From Kingdonia uniflora (taxonomy: Eukaryota; Streptophyta; Magnoliopsida; Ranunculales; Circaeasteraceae): a stretch of DNA of 64,000 nucleotides. The notes beneath the pieces were generated by a model that saw only the letters and a program-made list of their open reading frames with translations, ran no database searches and was not told the DNA's origin. Made by a program: the position numbers and the translations under genes. The stretch covers positions 3,844,001 to 3,908,000 of the forward strand of contig JACGCM010000715.1 in assembly GCA_014058105.1 (NCBI GenBank), given 5' to 3'. Shown here one piece after another: positions 12,412-23,367 of the stretch (its first letter is position 1; each line of letters starts with the position of its first letter).

Positions 12412-12480
12412 GAGATTTTAAAAAACTTTGATCTGCATTTTGTTGTAATGTATAATTTTTGTAATTTTGTAAAGTTATAA

Positions 12481-13610
12481 ACAGTTAATATCATTTATTT
12501 ATATGATCTTTCTCATTTGTTGTATCTTCTTTGTCATTCGTATATGACATATTTGTTAGAATGGATAGTCTGTATAGTTAGATTATTATTAATTTGTCAT
12601 TTGTTATGTATGATTTGGCATTTGTTATCATAGATTTGTCATTTGTTATATATAATTTGGCATTTGTTATCAGAGATTTATCATTTGTTATCTATGATAT
12701 GTCATTCGTAATATATTATTAGTTTTTAGATAGACAACATTTGATGTAAGTGAATGGTCGATTTGGTTAATTGATATAGTGAATTGTGATTGTTTTTAAG
12801 TAGACAAATTTATGGTCGATTTGGTTCATTGATATAATAAAAACACGATTATTCATTTGTTATACAGGATTTTTCATTTGTTGAATATGATTTGTTATTT
12901 GTTAACCATTATTTGTCATTTGTTAAATATGATTTGTCATTTATTACTAATAATTTATCATTTGTTAACTAACAATGGTCTATTTGGTTCTTTAAACATT
13001 TCTATTGTGTTTGTATGTTAGTAGATAACATTTGTACGTAAAAAAACGATTTATCATTTGTTGACTATGATTTGTCATTTGTTACCAATGATTTGTCATT
13101 TGTTAACTATCAATGATCTATTTGGTTCTTTGAAAATTTGTATTATGTTTGTATGTTAGTAGATAATATTTGCACTTAAAAAAATGATTTATCATTTGTT
13201 GACTATGATTTATCATTTGTTACCAATGATTTGTCATTTGTTACCTAACAATGGTCTATTTGGTTCTTTGAGCATTTGTATTGTGTTTGTTTGTTAGTAG
13301 ATAATATTTGTACTTAAAAACTTAAATATTCATTTGTTATATATGATTTGTCATCTGTTATATAAGTGACTTATCATTTGTTATCAGTGATTTGGCATTT
13401 GTCTTTGTTATCGATGATTTATCATTATTTATATATATTACTTGTCATTTGTTATTTGAGATTTGTCATTTGTTATAAATGATTTGCCATTTGCAATTTT
13501 TTATATATGATTTGTCATATGTTATAAATTACTTGTCATTTTATATATGATTTGTCATCTGTTATAAATTATTTGTCATCTATAATTTATGATTTGTCAT
13601 CATCTTCATC
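12481..13610 (+). repeat. Dense array of TCATTTGTT motif
   Basis: About twenty copies of CATTTGT, nearly all in the context (T/G)TCATTTGTTA or ATCATTTGTT and all in the same orientation, lie just 3' of the Ulp1 part. They are separated by short AT-rich spacers such as TATGATTTG. It is the densest part of an element-wide distribution. It has no coding frame. Confidence 0.85.
12961..13340 (+). repeat. 138-bp tandem repeat within the motif array
   Basis: The phrase CAATG(A/G)TCTATTTGGTTCTTT begins at 12973, 13111 and 13249, giving an exact period of 138 bp. Each unit carries two or three TCATTTGTT motifs, so local tandem duplication has multiplied them. Confidence 0.85.
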
Positions 13611-13808
13611 TTCAGCATGCTAAGATTAGATTTCTTTACTTCGAAATTACAATACTCATTGGGCACAAAAAAGAAACTTTCATTAGATCACAATTACATT
13701 ATATCAATTTACATCAATATAGTACTCGGAGGTGGTGGTGGTGGTCGGTCTCCCCTACCACCACCACCGTCTCCTCCTCTGTAACCCCCACCATCTCTTC
13801 CTCTAATC

Positions 13809-14863
13809 CTACTCAGGGTAACGAGCAGACATCATCAGATGTATACCAACCGCTTCATCCACCGTTGTAATAACATCATTTGCCAGAAGACGGAGACCAA
13901 TTCTCTGCCCCTGCTCTGACGTCGCCATATAGTGAAAGTGGAGCATTTGATAATAATCATCATCCGCCTCTTTCACCTCTTCATACGTCATCCAATGGAA
14001 GGTAAGACGCACCAGAATGGGAGTAGGAAGTTCAAGGAAATGGGTCTCAAAATATCGAAGCCGCAACTTTTGCATCTTGGCAAGAACCCTAGCCTCGTAC
14101 GCTTGGCGTCTGGTGGTTACAATCTTCTTTACAGAGCAGATACACAATAGTTGTCCAAGATTAAATAAGGAATAAAGAATTACTTGTCGAATAAACCACA
14201 ATAATATTTAATACTGAGTTCTAAATCCTAATGTCATAATGAATTCAAACACAGTAGTATTTAATGCTGACCAAACCCATTGGAAATTAAGGAATACTGG
14301 AAATGATCCCCGGGTGCTGAATGTATTTGTCATCCATCAATTAAACATTTTTTATTTTTTTAAGGTGTTTGTCATGTACAATATATATATATATATATAT
14401 ATTGCATGGTATTATAAAAATGTTGTCAATTGCTATATATGATTAAGCATTTCCCTTTTATCATTTATCATTTGTATTGCATCTTTAAACATTTGATCCT
14501 TAAGAGTTTAACATTCTAATACCATAAATTAACGTCACTAAAGATAAGGAATATTACACTTCACTCCTACATATTTCTCTACTTGTTAAGATCTAGAGAT
14601 TTTAACTTAGATAAAAAATCTTGCAGCATCTTCGTTCTGACCACTGAGATCCTTAGTTAAGTGTAAGTTTCAGATATAATAGTATCGAGGATCTGATTGC
14701 TCTCTTGACCAGAATTTATGATGTCTTCCGTCGTTGATGATTGTGGCATAGAGGATTCTCGAAACCAAGTTTTGAATAGACAATGGTATTGTGGGCAATG
14801 GTAGAATCTCCTACTGGGTAGTTTAGAGACTCTGCAAATGAGACCACAATCGTACATTTTCAC
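13809..14863 (-). pseudogene. Two ORF fragments, GRF zinc finger-like upstream part (uncertain)
   Basis: The upstream fragment (ATG 14857 to 14657) contains YDCGLICRVSKLP followed by RRFYHCPQYHC and FKTWF. This resembles a GRF zinc finger (C-x-C-G, R-R-F-Y-x-C, C-x-F-x-W), though the first Cys is Tyr. The downstream fragment (about 14140-13809) is a 110-residue open frame with KMQKLRLRYFETHF and HWMTYEEVKEADDD and is not recognised. A possible acceptor precedes it. Neither has an undisturbed start and gene structure, so I treat them as remains of one cargo gene of the MULE. Confidence 0.35.
14381..14402. repeat. (AT)n microsatellite
   Basis: A run of alternating A and T of about 22 bp within non-coding MULE DNA. 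Confidence 0.9.
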
Positions 14864-15377
14864 CTCATTTACCCATGCCCATAAACAATACCCACCAATT
14901 TTGCGAGCGCATTGACAGAATCAGCGGTTAGGGTTGAGGCTTGTGAGCGAGAGACGAAGATCATAATTTTCACCACACCAGCAAATAAGGGAATGCATCG
15001 TTGGTAGGGAAGTATGTAATGCTTGAGAACTGGAATCAAGTGTACAGGTTATGTAGTATAAGGTTATGACAACCTATTTATAAAGAAATGAGAATTAACA
15101 CATTACGATGATACCCTTGGTCACAACAAATGCCATATCCCCCGCTTTAAAGCCGATAGATTCTTACCTTTACAGACGACGTGACAAGTCATTCTTAAAG
15201 TCAACTTTGATTACGTTTACAACAAGCTATCTAACCAAAACATCCACGTGGTTCCCGCTACTCTAAACACTAAGCCGTAAACCCTGCCATGCGTGATTCA
15301 AAGTCCTAATTCTCCTAAGTATAAAAAAAAACCTAAACTAAAGCTCTAACCCTCAACTCTTTACAACTTCACAAGAA

Positions 15378-15836
15378 ATGTCACACTCCCACTCTACTCG
15401 ATTTAGTCGTGCCTCTTTCAGCACCCCTCAAGATTGGTTTGAGGCGGTAGGGATTGAGGAAGATAAGGCAGACGAACGTCTCTTCACGTTAAATAGAATT
15501 TTCCAAATGGAGAAGGATGTCTCCGGTGAGAAGGCGTAACTGCTGAAAGAGTATTACGAAAAGTTCAAGGAGAAATTAGGAGAACTCGATGAAATAGATG
15601 AAGAACTGGATAAAATTATAAAAAAGAATAGAGAGCGTTCTGAAGAGTTCAAGTTCTATATCCGCTTCTAGGAAGATCAGCTCTGCACCGTAAAGTTTGA
15701 CCGGGATGAGCACACGAAAATATGAGAGGAGTCAGTTTGTAAAATTAGCTATCTCGAGAAGAAGATCATGGCTATGGAACGTGATCAGAAATCCTTAAGT
15801 GATGAGTTGTGTATATTTGTGTTGTTTGGTTTTTAG
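15378..15836 (+). pseudogene. Unknown coiled-coil protein, copy 1 (three stop codons)
   Basis: One frame of 152 codons from the ATG at 15378 to TAG at 15834 reads as a charged, helical protein rich in Glu, Lys and Asp (for example LGELDEIDEELDKIIKK). It is broken by TAA, TAG and TGA. Each stop corresponds to an ordinary codon in copy 2 (CAA, TTG and TGG). There is no frameshift. The family is unknown. It lies between the two convergent main genes of the MULE and was duplicated in tandem with the copy at 16418. Confidence 0.6.
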
Positions 15837-16417
15837 TTTTTTGTTGTTGTTGTTATTATTGTTTCCCTTGTATAAACATATGTTTTGTTTCATTTCACTT
15901 TTTTACTTTCAAATAATGGTTTCTATCTGATATGAGGGAAACAAACAACTGAAAAGTTCCATCCGAAATAAATGATATAAGGGAATCAAACCAATGATAA
16001 ATACTCCTTGAAAAATGGTAGATAAATGTTGAACTTAACTAAACTAGTGATAACATTTAAACAGACAAATAATATATTCTGGTTAAACATTGACAGTTCA
16101 GGAAATGAATAATGATATTTAGCATAAAAACAAATGCGAACTTATTTTCAACAGATGACAAATCGATGTGACAAGTAATGACAATTGATCACACAACTCA
16201 GCTTAAATACTCATATTACTTACGTATACAGCAAGAAACGATGACGCCAAACCGAAGTAGTAATAACTTTTACCCTAAACATCAGGTAATCCCTGACACG
16301 CGTCCCTTTCCAATGTATTCAAATCCCCTTATAAAAACCTTAATCTTAAATTAACTATTCTCAACTCTTCAACAATTCAAACCCTAACCCTAAACTTTTT
16401 TCAACTTCTAAAGAAAA

Positions 16418-16795
16418 ATATCGCACTCCACTCGAGTTAGCCATGTCTCTTCGAACACTCCATACGATTAGTTTGAGTCAGTAGAGATGCAGGAAGATCA
16501 GCGTGACCAGCGTCTCCACAAATTGAATAAACTATGTCTAATGGAGAATGATGTCTCCGGTGAGAATGACCAAATGCTGAAAGAGTATTACATAGACTTC
16601 AGGGAGAAATTAGGAGCGTTCGATTATATCCAGGATGAACTGTATCATACTATAGCAAAGAGAGATCAACATTTTGAAGAGTTCAAGTTCCATATGTGCT
16701 TCTTGGAAGATCAGCTCTGCGCCGTAAAGTTGGACCGAGATGAGCACAAGAAACTGTGGGAAGAGTTGGCTTCTAAGATTAGCTGTCTCGAGTAG
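16418..16795 (+). pseudogene. Unknown coiled-coil protein, copy 2 (start lost)
   Basis: This is a tandem paralogue of 15378-15836, about 1.04 kb away. The original start codon is now ATA at 16418 and an early TGG has become TAG. From the Met at 16487 the frame is open for 102 residues, including VSGENDQMLKEYY, LGAFDYIQDEL and FLEDQLCAVKLDRDEHKKLW, and ends at a TAG where copy 1 has AAG. Both copies follow a telo-box-like leader (AAACCCTAACCCTAAAC at about 16379 in this copy). Confidence 0.55.
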
Positions 16796-17099
16796 AAGAT
16801 TCAGGCTTTGAAGTGCGATCTGGAATGCGCGGAACGTGATCAGGAGGAGTGTGAACATTTCTTTTTTTGGTGTTTAGTTTGTTCGTTTTTTGTGGTAACT
16901 AGTACTTTGCTTTTGTATGAATGCAAATATGTTTTGTTTTGTGCTATTTTGTTTACTTTTTGCTGTTAAGTAGTGGTTTCCGTTTGATGATATAAGGGGG
17001 AGAAGTTTAATAATGAACTTAACAAAACTGATGATAAAAATTTAACAGACAATAAAAAATTCTTGGCACATAATGATATAATTGAAACCAAGAAATACA

Positions 17100-17350
17100 A
17101 AATTCTTTGAGAACAAATGACAGTTTCGAGGAAAATAATAACATCATGGAAATAAACAAATGAGAAAGTCTTCGTGCATAAATTACACTTCAGAAGCAAA
17201 CAATGATATCATGGAAACAAACAAATAAGAAGATCTTCGTGCACAAATGACACTTCAGAAGCAAACAATGATATCATAGAAACATACAAATGAGAAATTC
17301 ATCGTGCACAAATTATAGTTCAGTGGCAAATAATCAAACAATGGAAGCAG
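17100..17350 (-). repeat. 65-bp tandem repeat, four units
   Basis: A unit with CACTTCAGAAGCAAACAATG recurs at steps of 65 bp (marks at 17121, 17186, 17251, 17316) with some divergence. Each unit holds ACAAATGA, the reverse complement of the TCATTTGT motif. It lies just 3' of the transposase stop codon, the mirror position of the 138-bp repeats behind the Ulp1 gene. Confidence 0.8.
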
Positions 17351-20341
17351 AAAAATGAGATTTTTTAAAATAAATGATAGTTACATTTAGACAAATGATG
17401 AATTTAACCAACACTCACGATAAAGATCATACAAACAAATGATACATAGAGTACCCAAAATCATTAGTATAAACTGATTGCAACATCTTCATCTGGGATG
17501 ATAGGTGGCTCAGTGCTCATCGTAAAAGACGGTGCCATTGTCGGACGTGTATTTTCATCGGATAGGATTGGCAAAAGCTTACAAGAACGACGATTGTGTC
17601 CATTTTTTTGACACTTACTGCAAAATATTAGTTTGGTGACAAGACCAGGCATTTTTCCCCTTTTCTTCCTTTGCGTGCGAGGACGACCAGCTCGAACTGT
17701 GGGAATAGGAGCACGAACATGTGGATCAGCTTTAAAAAATTTCCACTGTTCAATTCCTCTTATATGAATCCATATAGGTTCATAAACAGCTTTGTATGTA
17801 TCGTTTATGAAGTACTCAGAGACACGTGTAGTTGGATCAACATTAGCAAGTCTCAGAGTGCGTACTCTGTATTCACAAGGTATACCCATCGTTTGCCACC
17901 AACGGCAAGAACAAGTACTATCTTCAATATTTATCGAATCGGTTCTGCCATAACTAGTCATCTGAAAATGGTGACGTGATGTACGAACCCTGCAGGTTAG
18001 TAAATCTGCCACAAACTTTTTACTTTCACAGTGATCCGTAACCCATGGCGTGAAGCGAGCTTGACTCTTCTCAGCTTCCTCCCTATACGTGTAGGACATT
18101 TCTGAACATATTCTACACAATTCCTCAATAAACACATGGATAGGGAGATCTCTTACTTTCAAAATAACGTTATTCCAACTCTCAACATGATTTGTATAAG
18201 CAACTCCGTATCTGAATTAATGACAAACCATTAAAATCAAATGCCACATGAGCATAAACATATGGCAAATGGGACAAAAATATGACAAATAAGAATACAA
18301 ATGGAGTAATAATGACTATTCCTACTATAACAAATGAGAAGTTGATCAATACAGAGTGACAATGTACCTACTTACTAGAATGTATAAATTAGACCATATT
18401 TCCTTAGGAATACCTAGTATGTATTGGAGACCTACTGGATCTGTATTGCGGATATCATTTATGCGTTTATCGAAATCAATACTGGTTAGGGCCTCTACGG
18501 CCATCCTAAATGCAATCTGCGTGCTTTCGAGGGTAGTTTTAATGTTGTTCGATATGTGAAAGACACAAAATGTATGGATTGCAAATGGAAACACCTTGGG
18601 TACAACATTAGTAATTCTGGGGTTCCTGTCAGAGATAACGACAAATCTAGTATCATAACCGTAGAAATTATACCCAAACATCTCCAGGAAGTATGTCCAA
18701 CTTTCGGTGGTCTTCGAGTCTGTTATCAAAAATGCAAGTGGAAAAATATGATTACTTGGGTCAATGGCGATGGCTGTTAGTAGAGTCTCACGATATCTCC
18801 CTTTTAAAAAAGTTCCATCAATCACAACAACTAGTCTCAATAGTTTATAAGTTTTTTTGGGAGGACCAAAACATCAAAAACACCTTGTGAATCTCTTATC
18901 CTTACAACTCGTAGTTTGTATGCCAAATACAAAATCCGGGTCAACCAACCTCACTTCAGCAAAGTAGCTCGTAATTAGTTGGTATACGTGCTTAAAGTTG
19001 CTTCACATCTAAAATAATTATGTAAATCAAATGATATTGTATAGCAGACAAATGATAAACATCACAGTACAAAATGACACAGTGAATCAAAAAAATGGCA
19101 TGCAATAAAATGATAAACATTATTGTACAAATGACTGGTATGGGGGAACAAATGACATATAAAGTGATGATACCTCAGCGTGGGCTTTTTCTTTTGCACG
19201 CTAGGCAAGATTATATGTTACATCAATATTGTGATGAATTTGCATATTATCAATAATTCCGAAAGGTTTGTAGTTTGGGTCTTTTCGTAGTTTTTGCTTG
19301 ATTAAAGAAGTAACCCATCTACTAGACGTTGCCTTATACACGTTCCCACCTTTAGTTTCTACTCGGATACATGTATGTACAAAACAATAAATACTTACTA
19401 TAAATAGGGCAAAACTGAGCAACCTTGTGGCATAAATTTTCCCAAAGCATTTATGACCTTTGCAACGTACCATAATTTTATATTCGTTGCTCAGAACGTG
19501 TTTGAGATTGAACTTGTTTACAACTGCATAAGTTCTTATGTGATTCTTGAGTTCAATCTTATCTCGATAAAGATCACAAATGTTAAACTCTTTACTGAAG
19601 TCATAGGGATCCTCCGTATATGCAGCAGATTTGAACCAAAAATCCAGGAGATCTTTCACCTGTTCGGGTTGTGGCTTAAATCGGAATTCAGCTGAACAAA
19701 TGAGAAATATTTTACTTAGCATGATAGAAAGTGGATAAGAAATATTAAAACACAACACACAAATGACAAATTCTACGAACTTACCTGAAGTTTCTGTTTG
19801 TCCAATAATAAGTTTGGGTTAAATTGAAAGAGGAACATTAGTTAGCATAAGTTCATTTGAAGGAGGAACATTAGTTAACACAGGTTCATTTGAGAGATGA
19901 ATATTTGATTGAGAAATACATGGTTCATTTGAGAGATGAACATCAGTAGGGATAGTTTGAAAATGTTTATTTGATTGAGGAACATTAGTTAACATAGGTT
20001 CATTTGAGAGATGAACATTTGATTAAGGAATACTAGGTCTATTTGTGGGAAGAACATCAGTACAAATAGTTTTGAAAGATTCATTTGATTGAGGAACATC
20101 ATCATTATCCACTAAAGGTCCAAACCTGCGTGGATCAAGCCATTTGCCATTTGTTTCAGGGTAACCCCTGTATTCAAGTTTAGGATCAAGAAATGAGTTA
20201 TGCCGCAAATGTCCCCCCGCTTTGGTGGTGGACAAGCCTCTACCTGAACCAATATCTTTGGTGGTGAACAACCCTTTACCCGAAGAACAGAAATCAGAAA
20301 TAAAGTTCTGGGAAGGTACCTAAGCTCATTAACAATCCATA

Positions 20342-20349
20342 TGTGAAAG
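20342..20349 (+). repeat. 8-bp target duplication of hAT, left
   Basis: TGTGAAAG, matched by TGTTAAAG at 21401-21408 with one difference. Confidence 0.7.
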
Positions 20350-21400
20350 TAGGGTTGTTCACCTAAACCCGAAAACCCGAATCGGGCCGACCTGAACCGG
20401 CCAGATCGGTATGGGTTAGGGATCTGTCAGTTTAGTTTCGCGTCTGTTTCTTAAAACCCGAATATAATTGGGTCGGCTTTGATTTTGGACTTATAAACCC
20501 GGCTAAACCCGAACCGAATCGAGGGTATAATCATAAAATTGTCTTTAGGTTTACAACCTTAACCTCATAAGTCATAACCCATATCAACTTTCTCCCTCTA
20601 CCTCATAACCCATATCTTCGGAGATTTTCTAAGGTCGGCTTGCTTCTTCTTTCTCCAAAGTCCAAACACAACTTGCATTTTACATTTCAACTTTCTCTCT
20701 CAACCTCATAACTCATATCCTTCTTTTGTTTGCAATTCATTTTCTAAGACTCAAACCCATGATGTGGAGACTGAAATCGATTTGGATATTGAAATTTGGG
20801 GGTTTTGATTTGATGATGGGGATTCATGTATGAAATCGATTTGGGGACCTTATTATTCCTTGGATTCCACCACCTACCAGCCTAGCATTGGTCAAGTTTT
20901 ATGTTGTTCCTTTCGTTAGATCTGCTCCTGACGAGTACAACAGATGGTTTAATTTTGTGTTACGATATCATATGTTACTATGTGTCCACCGTTAAAGAAA
21001 CTTGTAACTTGCAGTGGTAAGAAAAGCTGAGGTTCCCCTCCCTTCCTCTTGTTGAGAGAGTCTAGTTGCTTGAATGATGCACTAGTTAGTACATTAAGCT
21101 GTAATGGAATTCTGGTATGGTTATTTCGTCCCTTTTCTTAGTAGATTGTCATGGACACATTTGAGTTAGGAAAAATGGCAAATTGGAACACAGCTCTGTA
21201 TTCTTATACAACTATTAATGAGAAATGCTTTACAAGGCTCAGAAAGTACCAGAATTGGGTTGAAATTGGATATGAAAAAAATTAAAAAAAAAACCCCGAC
21301 CCGATCAATTCGATTCGGTTCTACAACTACTCGGTTCGGGTTTTGGTCTAAAATGTGGTAACCTGACCAGCCCGGGTCGACCCGACCCGTGAACACCCTA
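20350..21400. mobile_element. Non-autonomous hAT element inside the transposase gene
   Basis: The ends are TAGGGTTGTTCACC and, inverted, TAGGGTGTTCACGG, typical of hAT termini. They are flanked by an 8-bp duplication with one mismatch. Both sub-terminal regions are rich in AACCCG / ACCCGA blocks, the likely binding sites of a hAT transposase. There is no transposase coding sequence in its 1051 bp. It entered the coding sequence of the MULE transposase. Confidence 0.85.
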
Positions 21401-22574
21401 TGTTAAAGGGTGTGCCGGGATTGGTTTTATGCATATTGATCATTACGGTAAAGTCTTGGACTGATGAAATTGCGCATACACAACTATGGACGAAGTTGTA
21501 CAGCTTACAGTCCTTACAACGGATTTCGTTTGTTTCTTTAAGGAGTGTAATGGAATCTTCGTATGACGAGTGCGCTCTTAGTGAGGTAAGTTTTGTACTT
21601 ACTCGAACATAACTAACGATTGATCTGATCTTTGGACATACGATATCCCCACCAAAATGAATAATGGTATAAAGCTGAACTCCATTCATCCCTGAAACAA
21701 ATTATATAAATAAACAATTCCGGTGATAAAGTAAAATAAAAAATAAAAAATGAGAAAAATGATATAAAACTCAACTTCAGCAATCCCTAAAACAAATGAT
21801 AGGAATCCCAAAATAAATGATATCAATGAACAATTCTTGTGATATAGTAGCAGATAATAAATGCTAAAAATGACACAAGAAAAATAAAAAATGACAAAGT
21901 AGTTGAAGACAAATGATTAAAATGCCAAAGAAAAATGATTATGTACAAATTGTATCGTCTTCCATAACATTTTTCATAAGAAAAAAAGTTTTAAATCATG
22001 ATGCGGATACACAGTGAGAGATGGTAGATACAGAGTTAGAGATGATATTTACTGCAACGGTTACTTCAGCAGTCGAAGAGAAGGATAACAACGGTCTTTG
22101 GCAACGAGAATAACCTATGATAACAATGATATTTTTCTCCTCAATGACCTCTGTATGAGAACTTAAGCGAATGCAGAACAATAATTGGAAGACTTGGCAC
22201 ATGAATGAGAGAAACAGTACATCAATGATAAACTTTGATTTTTAAGGTTGGTAGTGTATTTAGGGGGGAATCTTCTCTTTTATTACTGTAGCGGATTAGA
22301 CTACTCAACAACTCTAGTGGATAGTTTTTTTTTTTTTTTTTTGTATTATTTATCATTTTTCTTTGCCCGAACGTTGTCATTTGATTTGATGTGTATATCT
22401 TTGTCATTTGTTTAGTAATCTTTATGAGTTGGTAAATTTATTACTGTAGGAGATTAGACTACCTATCAACATTTAATGTCAGAGAATAATGTGACAGCTA
22501 GGGGGTAGTAGGTGAGACCATTATCGATTTGTTAATTTTAGTATCGATTTTGGAAAAAGCTTGCCAAAGTATCG

Positions 22575-22607
22575 ATTTTGTAAAGATGGCAAAAACTAGT
22601 ATTTATT
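22575..22607 (-). repeat. MULE terminal inverted repeat, right core
   Basis: Exact reverse complement of 6316-6348. Confidence 0.88.
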
Positions 22608-22620
22608 CTCATAATTTTTG

Positions 22621-22630
22621 TATTTTATAT
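22621..22630 (+). repeat. 10-bp target site duplication, right copy (MULE)
   Basis: TATTTTATAT, identical to 6294-6303. Confidence 0.85.
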
Positions 22631-23149
22631 AAGAGAATATTGTATAATTGTAAATATATTAAAATGTATTATATGGGGTAGAGCGGGGCGGATAACGGAT
22701 TTGTTTTCACGAGTCCCAAATCCGCCCCAATCCCTGAAGAATTTATACAGGCTCATCCATACTCGATATCCTATTCAATCGGGGCGGAATAATTTTGGTG
22801 TACCAAACAAAAGTCGGTGTAAGAGTTTGGGAGAATGAATCCAAAATAAAGGATTCAACCAACCAACGGGGTGAGTTCTATGTGGGGGGATCTGAGGGGT
22901 CCCCGTTTCAATCCCAAACCATGTTATGTGTCGTTCGGTTGTGGTAGTATAATTTTGAGACCTAGAAGTATCAAAGGCACATTCACCAAGAAATACAGTT
23001 CAATGTGACAGCTTGTCTAAAATAATAGAGCTATCATGACTATTCTGTTTCAACATAACATCTCAACTCCCACCCGTACCCAATCAACCTACTTCACTAC
23101 TTAAACTCCCTCTCAATCTCTCTGCTTCATCTAAATCTAGGGTTTCAAA
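22631..23149. other. Upstream region of the DUF7870 gene
   Basis: AT-rich flank with a short GC-rich piece near 22680-22800 (GGGGCGGAT and its partial inverse CCGCCCC), which may be the remains of another small DNA transposon. The transcription start is probably near 23.0-23.1 kb, where pyrimidine-rich leader sequence begins (ACTCCCTCTCAATCTCTCTG). Confidence 0.4.
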
Positions 23150-23159
23150 ATGGGTTGAG

Positions 23160-23309
23160 ATGAGATTCAAGTGTTCAACAATGGTGATTTCGAGTTGGTA
23201 CGAGTCAATGTGGAGGAGAATTACGAAGAGGGTATGGTTAGGGTTTCAAAAATCTCAAGGAGTCCTCGTGGGTGGAAACCACACCTCCTCCAGGTTTTGT
23301 ACTCGTTAA
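23160..23309 (+). CDS. Upstream ORF of 49 codons in the 5' leader
   Basis: ATG at 23160 opens a 49-residue frame ending with TAA at 23307-23309, 58 nt before the main start. The peptide is basic and rich in aromatic residues in its middle (SSWYESMWRRITKRVWLGF). An earlier ATG at 23150 stops after two codons. Length, position and composition suit a conserved-peptide uORF that controls translation of the main frame. From memory, Arabidopsis homologues of this methyltransferase-like family are listed as having conserved uORFs (the CPuORF46/47 group), but I could not compare sequences. It could also be a chance ORF. Confidence 0.5.
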   Translation: MRFKCSTMVISSWYESMWRRITKRVWLGFQKSQGVLVGGNHTSSRFCTR

Positions 23310-23367
23310 ATCTTGGTTTAATTGGGATCTCTTTTGTTTGTAGTTGTAAGTTAGATTGGTAAAAATC

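Larger units (their letters stand above)
17464..21689 (-). pseudogene. MULE transposase (MURA-type), decayed and interrupted
   Basis: Reading leftwards from the ATG at 21689: an N-terminal part with FGGDIVCP; a region with repeated SNEP..TNVP units (20.08-19.83 kb); the MuDR-type DNA-binding part (LKHVLSNEYKIMVRCKGHKC, 19.69-19.40 kb); the MULE catalytic core (VVVIDGTFLKGRYRETLLTA and FVVISDRNPRI, giving two Asp of the DDE triad, 18.84-18.36 kb); NHVESWNNVILKVRDLPIHV at 18.2-18.1 kb; a SWIM zinc finger (CSCRWWQTMGIPCEY) and a terminal zinc knuckle (CSKCQKNGHNRRSC). Breaks: TAG for the usual Trp at about 19202, stops around 18.9-19.0 kb and 20025, and a hAT element at 20350-21400. Removing the hAT and one copy of its duplication restores an open frame across the site. 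The gene converges with the DUF1985/Ulp1 gene. Confidence 0.88.
6304..22620. mobile_element. 16.3-kb Mutator-like element carrying transposase and DUF1985/Ulp1 genes (Kaonashi-type)
   Basis: The two ends are inverted copies: a 33-bp block (6316-6348 versus 22575-22607) is identical in inverse orientation, and similarity continues out to the ends. The ends are flanked by an exact 10-bp duplication. Inside are a MULE transposase (minus, 17.46-21.69 kb) and a gene with DUF1985 and Ulp1-like cysteine protease parts (plus, 7.72-12.41 kb). This pairing is known from KI-MULE/Kaonashi elements of plants. Other cargo is a GRF-like fragment and a duplicated coiled-coil ORF. Both main genes carry stop codons and the transposase is interrupted by a hAT element, so this copy is not autonomous now. 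The exact duplication suggests insertion not very long ago or a well preserved site. Non-coding parts are full of a TCATTTGTT motif in two opposed orientations. Confidence 0.9.

Noticed and set aside
12961..13340. Regular repeats as a CRISPR array
   Set aside because: Units are 138 bp without unique spacers, in a plant transposon.
16379..16395. AAACCCTAACCCTAAAC as an interstitial telomere
   Set aside because: Only two units in a gene leader; such telo-box words are common upstream of plant genes.
23310..23367. A 5' leader intron between the uORF and the main ATG (AG|GTTTTG to TTTGTAG|)
   Set aside because: The interval would be about 50 nt, too short for a plant intron.
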